Shown here piece after piece: positions 1 through 6,000 of a stretch of DNA of 7,457 nucleotides. Numbering within the stretch: the first letter of the stretch is position 1; the number at the start of each line of letters is the position of its first letter. The stretch covers positions 1-7,457 of the forward strand of contig JBFYKJ010000087.1 in assembly GCA_041306005.1 (NCBI GenBank), given 5' to 3'. The position numbers and the translations under genes were made by a program. This DNA is from JBFYKJ01 sp041306005 (GTDB lineage Archaea; Altiarchaeota; Altiarchaeia; JAFGQM01). The notes under the pieces are model-generated. The model was not told the DNA's origin, ran no database searches, and saw nothing but the letters and a program-made list of their open reading frames with translations.

Positions 1-175
1 CGGAAGTCGACAGCGTTATGTTCGTCCAGTTGGTCGCGCTGGTCGTGTTCAGCCGACCCACCCATTCCCAGGTTATCTCGGGGGCTGCAGCAACGGACAC
101 CAAGAACGCTACAAACGAAACCACAAATGCCATGGCGAACCATGGACCCGCTTTACCGAAGCTTTCATTGGACAT
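1..175 (-). CDS. Secreted or membrane-anchored surface protein, N-terminal fragment (runs off left edge)
   Basis: I do not recognise the family; only the first 58 codons are in the window. Reading from an ATG at 175-173, the protein begins MSNESFGKAGPWFAMAFVV. It has a short N-region with one lysine, then a hydrophobic stretch at about residues 11-31 that ends in SVAAAPE, a good signal-peptidase site or membrane anchor. The exported part then holds three N-glycosylation sequons within 12 residues (NTT at 43, NWT at 49, NIT at 52) and a Trp-rich segment (TWEW). An in-frame TAA lies about 50 bases upstream with no other ATG, GTG or TTG between, so the start is well supported. No Shine-Dalgarno sequence is visible; AT-rich tandem repeats 19-40 bases upstream could hold the TATA box of a leaderless transcript. 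Because the frame has no stop inside the window, a search for closed ORFs misses it. It resembles the other two surface proteins here in style. Confidence is good that it is a gene, and nil about its specific role. Confidence 0.72.
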   Translation of the reverse strand, partial: MSNESFGKAGPWFAMAFVVSFVAFLVSVAAAPEITWEWVGRLNTTSATNWTNITLSTS

Positions 176-551
176 TTTGAATGGGGTGCTGTCACTTATT
201 GATAACTTATTGATATCTTATGTTGCTCAACAGTCCTTAACTGCTATCCTGTTCGGGGCATCGGAAAAAACCTGACGTACTCCAACTCTTTGCAGCGCAG
301 ATGACCGCACTGAAGCCGGGGGTTAGGTTTGGATCCGATGATTGCCGAACCGTTGAATTTAATGCATAAGGTATTAAAACATTTCATCCAAACTTATATC
401 CAACCAAAGGCACTGTATGGCTTACCGAGATATGTTTCAAAATAAGAAACAGTTTATGGAGTCCTTACGGATTGCGTCCATCAACGGGTTATGCGGACGC
501 TCCAAAATAGGTGTTCATATGCTGTTTTTGGCGCAAGCATGCCCCGATATG
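176..551. other. 376-bp intergenic stretch, AT-richer than the genes, no convincing gene
   Basis: This gap separates two minus-strand genes. It contains: a TATA-like element (CTTATATCC, 393-401); an AT-rich block at 355-380; a T6 run on the minus strand (270 to 265), which could end transcription arriving from the methyltransferase gene; and a hairpin with 6-bp arms GCGTCC (474-479) and GGACGC (495-500) around a 15-nt loop, followed on the plus strand by a T5 run near 525. Two small open frames are present: minus 387-244 (47 codons, four cysteines) and plus 417-590 (57 codons, overlapping the 3' end of the methyltransferase gene). Both lack the GC-rich third positions of the neighbouring genes and I do not call them. 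No tRNA cloverleaf and no C/D-box guide RNA motifs were found on either strand. Confidence 0.6.
194..215 (-). repeat. Exact 11-bp tandem repeat upstream of the left-edge gene, probable promoter element
   Basis: The 11-mer ACTTATTGATA occurs twice with no spacer (194-204 and 205-215). On the minus strand it reads TATCAATAAGT twice, ending 19 bases before the ATG at 175. The near copy places an AT-rich TATA-like TATCAATAA at about -21 to -29 from the start codon, where an archaeal TATA box would lie for a leaderless mRNA. The second copy lies in the position of a BRE or an activator site. Two adjacent 11-bp copies are one helical turn apart, which would suit a regulator binding one face of the DNA. 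The repeat is seen directly; the promoter or operator role is inferred from position. Confidence 0.5.
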
Positions 552-1262
552 CTAAGTCTCATCCAGCTTCTTCAGCGTCTTCCTGTATAGGCTCATCAGC
601 CTGCCGGCCTCCTTGCTCGTGAGCATCGCCTTTCCATACACCCGCGATAGCGTGTCGCCCGTGGCCTTCCGCTGGTGGGGCTGGTCATAGACTGCGTCGA
701 CGGCCCCCCGGGCAAACCGGTCAAGGCGCGTAAGCATCTCCCGGGAGGGGGGCTTCTCCTTGACGGTCTTCTCGTACGCGGTCTTGGAGAGCTCATAAAG
801 GATTATGCACACGCTCTGCGCAAGGTTCAATATAGGATACTTCGGGTTCGCAGGTATCCGGACGACAAAGTCAGTCTTCCTCAGGAGCTCATTTGGCAGC
901 CCGTGCGCCTCGTTGCCGAATACTATGGCGAGCTTCCCGCGGGGGAGCGAAGACGAAAGCTGGGCCGGCGTCACCGCGACCCTTTTTGGCGTCTCGTGGC
1001 CCCCTTTCTTCCCGGTGGTGCCTATTATATAATCGCAACCCGAGACCGCAGACTCAAGACCGTGGACCATCTTAGCATTATCCAAGACAGGACTGCCATG
1101 GCTTGCCAGCGCATAAGCCACGTCGCCTATTTTGCACAGCGGGTCGACCAGGTAGAGCTCCGAGAAGCCGAAATTCATCATGGCGCGGGCGGCGCTGCCC
1201 ACGTTGCCCTCCTCCTGCGGCTTGTACATGACCACCCTGATGTCCGGCTTTTTAAGAGGCAT
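552..1262 (-). CDS. trmJ: TrmJ-like tRNA 2'-O-methyltransferase (SPOUT/SpoU family)
   Basis: Predicted S-adenosylmethionine-dependent methyltransferase that puts a 2'-O-methyl on tRNA, in TrmJ at position 32 of the anticodon loop; it would act in the cytoplasm as a dimer. All three SpoU motifs are present in 236 residues: motif 1 at 19-41 (GNVGSAARAM, with R26, then LYLVDP), motif 2 at 112-127 (IVFGNEAHGLPNELL) and motif 3 at 136-158 (IPANPKYPILNLAQSV), the last two forming the trefoil-knot cofactor pocket. Residues about 165-236 are basic and helical, matching the C-terminal extension of TrmJ proteins. The ATG at 1262 is the first start and gives the usual N-terminus; M12 is the only nearby alternative and would cut close to the first strand. 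The gene diverges from the 1306 gene across 43 bp. No Shine-Dalgarno is visible; a weak TATA-like TCTTATTC (1290-1283) is suitably placed for a leaderless start. The family is certain; the exact target nucleotide is inferred. Confidence 0.93.
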   Translation of the reverse strand: MPLKKPDIRVVMYKPQEEGNVGSAARAMMNFGFSELYLVDPLCKIGDVAYALASHGSPVLDNAKMVHGLESAVSGCDYIIGTTGKKGGHETPKRVAVTPAQLSSSLPRGKLAIVFGNEAHGLPNELLRKTDFVVRIPANPKYPILNLAQSVCIILYELSKTAYEKTVKEKPPSREMLTRLDRFARGAVDAVYDQPHQRKATGDTLSRVYGKAMLTSKEAGRLMSLYRKTLKKLDET

Positions 1263-1305
1263 ATATTAATTATAAAAGCCGGGAATAAGAGCCCGCTACC
1301 CAACG
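1263..1305. promoter_or_regulatory. Divergent promoter region with TATA-like boxes
   Basis: These 43 bp separate two divergent starts, so both promoters must lie here or inside the opposite gene. For the plus-strand gene, TTATAAAA at 1270-1277 is a good archaeal TATA box; initiation about 26 bases downstream would fall near 1300, a few bases before the ATG at 1306, giving an almost leaderless mRNA. On the minus strand the same AT block is too close to the ATG at 1262 to serve it, but a weaker TCTTATTC (1290-1283) is centred about 25 bases upstream. Neither start has a Shine-Dalgarno sequence. The TATA match is seen directly; initiation sites are inferred from known archaeal spacing. Confidence 0.55.
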
Positions 1306-2547
1306 ATGAGCAATAGCAAGACATATCCGCCCGCCGGGGCGATGCTGCTCTTGGGCCTCATGCTCCTAGCGGGAGCTGCGGCCGGCATAAGCCAGGAGGA
1401 TGCGGGCACCGTATGCTCGCAGTACAGCCTCGAGAGCGAGATTGTCGGGATATCCGGCCCGATCCTGTGCGAGGGCAGCTACTGGGTATGCAAGTTCACC
1501 TATTATGGCAACGACCAGAATGCGATGATAGCCGTCAAGTCGGACGGCGGCGTTCTTGAGAGGAACAGCGACCTGCTTAGGGGCGTCATCTATGCCCAGC
1601 ACGCAGCCGGCGGGGAGCCCGTGATGACGACGTTCTTGTCCGACAGGAGCTTTGCCATACAGATGGCGGGGATGAACAACACCCTGCAGAACTACGATGC
1701 CGTGTTGAAGAGCTTGTGGGAGGGCGGGTACATAGAGAAGGCGTTATACCTCGATTTCAGGGACAGGATAAACTCCCTTGGCGAGCAGGCATTCCGGCTT
1801 TCGCAGGCCGCGGAGCGGCTGTATAACGAATCGCGGGACGCCAGGAGCCCGCCGGACTGCGCTGCGCTGGCAAGCTACCTCAACGACCTGAACTCGACGA
1901 TCCCCCTTGCGGAGAACTTCACCACCTCATGGCTGGAATTCGTCAACAGGTACAACTCGCTGGCCGGGAGCGTCAACACCTACGTGGCGACTATGGGCTC
2001 AAGCGACGTCCAGCTGGCCGCCCAGTCGCTTGCGACCGCGAAGGCCTACCTCAGCGCTTATCTTAAGGGCCGCGACGAAAGGGCGGACACCATCATAGGC
2101 AACCTCGGCACCAGGTTTGACCGAAAGGATACGCGGGACAAGCTGGACCAAGCCTATGGGATAGTCAAAGACTCGCAAAACCCGAATGCGACGCGGAAGT
2201 ACAACGAGGCTGTGGCCGCGTTCTCCGCCGGCAAGAACTCCGAAGCCCGCATGCTGGCGAACGAGGCCATCCTGCTGGCCCCGATAGTGCCAAATGGCGG
2301 CGAAACCCCGGATTCAAAGCCGCTCGACCTGACACCATATATAATAGCTTTAATAGCGCTCCTTGTGCTGCTCGTGGGATTAAGGATGAGGCGTTATGGC
2401 GTGATATTCGAGGGGACTGCAGGCAAGGCGGAAGCGGCCGCAGCCGCTAGAAAGGAAATCAGCCAAAAGAGGGATATCGGCCAAAAGAAAGCTACCGGCC
2501 CGCAGCCGATTCCGGAAACAAAACCCGCCAAGTGGTGGGAAAAGTAG
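1306..2547 (+). CDS. Single-pass surface protein of unrecognised family (signal peptide, helical ectodomain, C-terminal anchor)
   Basis: I do not recognise this 413-residue protein. Its layout is clear. Residues 1-27 form a signal peptide (K5, then hydrophobic GAMLLLGLMLLAGAAAG). Residues 33-120 look like a compact alpha/beta domain with cysteines at 37, 55 and 62 and beta-strand-like stretches such as YWVCKFTYYG. Residues 127-325 are mainly long helices, possibly a coiled coil or helical bundle, with one further cysteine (185). A short Pro/Gly/Asp linker (327-342) leads to a membrane helix at about 343-359 (YIIALIALLVLLVGL), followed by arginines (RMRR) and a basic, alanine-rich cytoplasmic tail ending PAKWWEK. 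The positive charges after the helix suggest the ectodomain faces outwards. Five N-glycosylation sequons (124, 174, 196, 204, 294) all lie in the predicted ectodomain. The start is the ATG about 30 bases after a TATA box. It could be a structural or sensory surface protein; no catalytic motif is visible. Confidence 0.85.
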   Translation: MSNSKTYPPAGAMLLLGLMLLAGAAAGISQEDAGTVCSQYSLESEIVGISGPILCEGSYWVCKFTYYGNDQNAMIAVKSDGGVLERNSDLLRGVIYAQHAAGGEPVMTTFLSDRSFAIQMAGMNNTLQNYDAVLKSLWEGGYIEKALYLDFRDRINSLGEQAFRLSQAAERLYNESRDARSPPDCAALASYLNDLNSTIPLAENFTTSWLEFVNRYNSLAGSVNTYVATMGSSDVQLAAQSLATAKAYLSAYLKGRDERADTIIGNLGTRFDRKDTRDKLDQAYGIVKDSQNPNATRKYNEAVAAFSAGKNSEARMLANEAILLAPIVPNGGETPDSKPLDLTPYIIALIALLVLLVGLRMRRYGVIFEGTAGKAEAAAAARKEISQKRDIGQKKATGPQPIPETKPAKWWEK

Positions 2548-2552
2548 GGTTT

Positions 2553-2608
2553 GCGGTCTTCAGTCAGGAGTCTTTTGTGAAGTCTGGGGTCTTCGGTTCT
2601 GGGTCTGC
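2553..2608. repeat. Degenerate 7-bp-period repeat in the convergent intergenic gap
   Basis: Between two convergent stop codons (2547 and 2621) the plus strand carries GTC-type triplets at exact 7-base steps: GTC at 2556, 2563 and 2570 and GTG at 2577; then, after a 5-base step, GTC at 2582 and 2589, GTT at 2596 and GTC at 2603. The units resemble GGTCTTC, AGTCAGG, GGTCTGC and similar (GAAGACC on the other strand). The spacing is seen directly. The function is unknown: it could be a slippage-derived spacer, a terminator-like element or a dispersed genomic repeat. TCTTTT inside it (2571-2576) offers only a weak U-tract for ending the plus-strand gene. Confidence 0.55.
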
Positions 2609-2620
2609 TATGCGGCGGCC

Positions 2621-3001
2621 TCAAAGCGTCTGCTGCTCGCCGATGAGCGTCTCGAAGCTTATCGACATGTCGCCGTCCGAGATCTTGAGCCCGTCCAATA
2701 GCTCCAGCGGGAAGAACCGGGGCTTTATCCTGTTGAACTTGACCGCGATGTAAGCCTCGCAGTCCGTGCGGGACTTGAAAGTGCGGAGCTTGTCCACGTC
2801 GGCGCGGTCGAGGCGGAAGGACTCCTTCGCGGTCGTCTTGCATTCGAACGCTATGACCCGGCTTCCCTTGATGGCTATCACGTCGGGTATAGGGAACGGG
2901 GCGGAACCGCTGCCTGCGGCTCTTATCGCCGCAAAGCCGCTGTCCCAGAACTGGCGGACAAGCAGCCTCTCGAAGTTGGCGCCCTTCTCGTAAAAGGTCA
3001 T
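2621..3001 (-). CDS. hjc: Archaeal Holliday junction resolvase Hjc
   Basis: Hjc is a homodimeric, Mg2+-dependent nuclease that cuts four-way DNA junctions at the end of homologous recombination or fork repair. The 126-residue length matches the family. Active-site residues of the PD-(D/E)xK fold are present in order: E11 in the first helix (KGANFERLL), R27 with AAGSG (the family's RSAGS-like motif), D40 (PDVIAI), and E53 and K55 in AFECK. The later RADVDKL helix, the AYIAVKFN strand (about 95-102) and the C-terminal GEQQTL agree with characterised Hjc proteins such as the Pyrococcus enzyme, whose C-terminus has IQKTL. The insertion of prolines before D40 (APFPIP) is slightly longer than in Pyrococcus. 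The gene lies 35 bp behind the protease on the same strand and converges with the 1306 gene. A T-rich TATA-like element about 25 bases upstream would let it be transcribed alone. The identification is very secure. Confidence 0.95.
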   Translation of the reverse strand: MTFYEKGANFERLLVRQFWDSGFAAIRAAGSGSAPFPIPDVIAIKGSRVIAFECKTTAKESFRLDRADVDKLRTFKSRTDCEAYIAVKFNRIKPRFFPLELLDGLKISDGDMSISFETLIGEQQTL

Positions 3002-3019
3002 GGGAAGATTATGCGAGGC

Positions 3020-3033
3020 GGGTAAAAAGGCGG
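3020..3033 (-). promoter_or_regulatory. T-rich element between protease and hjc, possible TATA box or U-tract terminator
   Basis: On the minus strand the 35-bp gap contains CCTTTTTACC with T5 at 3028-3024. It is centred about 25 bases before the hjc ATG, the place for a TATA box of a leaderless mRNA. It also lies about ten bases after the protease stop (TGA, 3039-3037), where a U-tract could end protease transcription. The two readings are compatible, and the sequence alone does not choose between them. Confidence 0.3.
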
Positions 3034-3036
3034 GGG

Positions 3037-6000
3037 TCAGCGGAAGGCCCAGAAGATTATTATTATCGCCGCAGACCCCAGCACCGCGCCGGCGACGACG
3101 AGCATCATCGGGCTTATCCCTCCGGCGCCTGTGGGTGCGCGAACCTGCGGCTCAAAGACGGCCGGCCGGGGCTCCACCCGGATCTCGGTCTCGCTAGGGA
3201 GGTAACCATCGCCCTCGACGGTTATCTTAAGGATCCCGCTCTCGGCCACAAAGGACGCCTTCCCGTCCGGGCCGGTTACGGCGGTCTGGCCGGCATACGA
3301 CGCCGTCGCCCCGGCCACGGGATTGCCCTTCCAGTCTACCGCAACGACGGTGAACCGGTTCCCCTCGATTAGATTCCCGACTACCAGTATGGCGACTGCA
3401 AGCGGCGATTGGTTTGCGGGGGGGCCCTGGGGCGCCCGGGTCTCATTCGGAGGCTGGAGTTTCTGGAGCATCTTGCTTGGGTCGATAGTGACAGCTCCGA
3501 CAGAACCGCCACCGCCTCCGCCGCCTCCGCCGCCTCCGCCGCCGCCTCCGCCGCCTCCGCCGCCAGGGGGCCTGACGGTTATCGCCCTTGACGCGCCATT
3601 GTTCGTCTCCACGGATTCTGGGACGTTGCCGCCGGAGTCGGCAACTATCGTTATCGTGTGGGTCCCGAGGACTGAAGCCCAAGTGAACGCCACAGTCACA
3701 TTAGAGGACGCATTGAGCGAGGCGACGCGGTCGGATTTCCCGGAACCGTCCACAAGCAGCGAGACGGTGAAATTCCCGGATGGCGCGAGGCCCGTGTTGC
3801 ATACGAGCGCCGATATGGTCACCGTTGCGCCGGCGACGGGCGACGGGTTGGAGAACGCTATGCTAGAGCAAATGGACAGGTCTGGGGAGGCGGTATCTAT
3901 GTCCCACCATGCGGCCGTCGAGGCGGCCGAGTTGCCCAACGCATCCGAGCAGTTCGCAAACAGCGAGCGGTTGCCGTCGGAAAGCTCGAGTGAAAGCCGC
4001 CAAAGGGTGCCATTCCCCTCCATTTCAAACACTGTCGAATTGACAGTGAGGTTGCAGGAGGCGGCCGCATCGGTAGAGAGCGAGACATTGGTGCTGTTGC
4101 GGCCCGTCGTGGAATTTATGTCCGGCCAGGCCCAAGAAACAGTGGGGGGTACGCCGTCTACGGTCACAAGGGCCGACGCATCGGTGGCCGGGAGGTTGCT
4201 GGCGTTCAGGACTGCGGTGTTGTTGATCGTGCAATACGGGCCAATGCCGCTGACGGTTAGGTTTACGGTCACGACGCGGCCGGAGGAGAGGTTGCCAAGT
4301 TGCCATCCCAATGCGGGCGAGTCGTTGGCCGGAGAGGATGAGACTAGTGTGAGACACGGATCCAGGGCGTCCTCAAGATAAGCGTAGTACATCGGCGCCC
4401 CGTGGTTGGAGATGGTTATGTTGAAGCTGAACTCACTGCCCTGGACCGCGGAAGAAACGCTAGATGCCTTCGTGATGGTGACGTTTACCGGCGTGCACTG
4501 GTAGGAGCATCCGGCCCTCATCCCGTCATCGCCCCAGCCGGCAACAAGGTCGCAGGTGTTGTCGTCGCCGGTGTTCGAATCGGCATCGCGTATGTCCACG
4601 CCGTTGGAGCAAACGCGGTTGGATGTCAGGGAGTTGCCGGTTGATGCCGTGCCCATATAGATGCCCTCTAGGGCATTGTTCGTGATATTGTTGTCCAGGA
4701 TGGTTGTGTTGTCGGCATTGGACAGTAGGATACCCTCGCGTCCGTTCTCAAATATCCGGTTGCCCTCGATCGTGTTGTTCGCGCCGTCCAGGAGGTAGAT
4801 GCCGTTGTATTCGTTGTCATGCATGGTGTTGTTGGCAAAGCGGCTGAAGCTTGCATGCTGGCTTATCCCGAAGTACCACTCCTTTATGACGCAGTTCTCC
4901 ACGGTCACGTTGGACCTAGAATCCGGATTGACAGCTATCGAGAAGGCCCCGCCGGTGCCGACGCCGTCTATGGCATGTCCCCTGCAGTCCAGCGCGGCGT
5001 CGTCACGCGGGAAAAGAACGCACGAGACGCCGGACCCGGCGCCGGCGTTTGCAACCGATGAGTTCATCACGACCTTTGCGTAGCAGTGCGCGGAATCGGC
5101 AAGGGCGGTATTGATGCACGAACAGTCGCCCGGGGCCTCGCATACGCCGGGGGCTATCTGCGAGTAGCAGCCTAAACCTATTTTCAGCGCTATGCCGGCA
5201 CTCATCTCGGCGTCCACGCCCGCCTCTCCGGGCTCGCAGTAGCCGGGCCAGTCGTTCGCCGTGACCGTGAGGGTGTAACCGCCCAGTGCAAGGGTCCCGT
5301 TCAGGGTCACGTTGCAGGACGTAGTGTAAGAAGCGTTGGTCAAGCCGCCCCTCCAGCGGTCCTCGCTGGGATTGCCGGAACCGTCCAAGGCCAGCAGCCT
5401 CAGCGACGCCACATCGCTCAGTGAGGTACGGCAAGAGCCCAAGTAACCGCCATTGATGAAGAAGCCCCAGTGGTTTTGGTCGCCCCAGTGGTAGCCCGTC
5501 CAGTTTATGGCGACGGTTATATTATCCCCGGGTGCCGCCTGCGCTGGAAGGGTCACGGAGGTGATGGAATCCACGCTGTCGGAAGACGTGCAGTTGTGGA
5601 CCGAAGACCCGGAACCATTGGCGGATGCATGCAAGGCGTTCTGGTCAAAGACCGCAAGCAGGCCGTAATCTACGGGGGAATCCGATGTGTTTATCGCAAC
5701 CCATGAAGAGGGATAGTTGCCCCACCCGGCATAGACGGCGTAATTGTCAAAGCCCGAACCGTTGGCGGTCCCGTTGAAGGGATACCCGTCCGGCAGGTAG
5801 CGGTCGTCCAGGAAGAACGACTGGTTTATGGTCGTGTTGAAATTGGTCTGCAGTATCGAGCCGCGGGCAAGGGCGTTGCCCGCGTCTATCCTCCCGACAC
5901 CCATATACACCGAGGAAACCACCGGGTCGGTCGTGCTCCTTAAGAAAGAGCGAACCTCCAGCTCGGAGAGCGAAGAGTTCTCGGACAGCAGGAGGCCCGC

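Noticed and set aside
18..275. Plus-strand 85-codon frame with hydrophobic segments
   Set aside because: Its first half lies antisense to the minus-strand signal-peptide gene; its apparent hydrophobicity mirrors that strand. It has no promoter or recognisable domain.
300..360. Possible tRNA or C/D-box RNA near GGTTTGGATCC and GATGATT
   Set aside because: No acceptor stem or cloverleaf can be drawn, and there is no proper C box (RTGATGA) paired with a CTGA D box on either strand.
675..1316. Plus-strand 213-codon frame
   Set aside because: It lies antisense to the trmJ-like gene, which carries all three SpoU motifs; the product is Arg-rich with no domain.
2394..2843. Minus-strand 149-codon frame overlapping hjc and the 1306 gene
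   Set aside because: It is out of frame with hjc, which has complete catalytic residues, and antisense to the membrane anchor of the 1306 gene.
3001..3300. Possible frameshift or broken gene between hjc and the protease
   Set aside because: Both proteins end and begin at sensible points: the protease ends just after a membrane helix and hjc starts with its full N-terminal helix.
3323..4381. Plus-strand 352-codon frame with a polyproline run
   Set aside because: It is antisense to the protease; the polyproline is the reverse reading of the glycine tract. Long antisense frames are expected in GC-rich genes.
4600..4860. Regularly spaced similar segments resembling a CRISPR-like repeat array
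   Set aside because: They are beta-helix rungs of the protease coding sequence with roughly 22-25-residue periods; the repeats are degenerate at DNA level and lie in frame.
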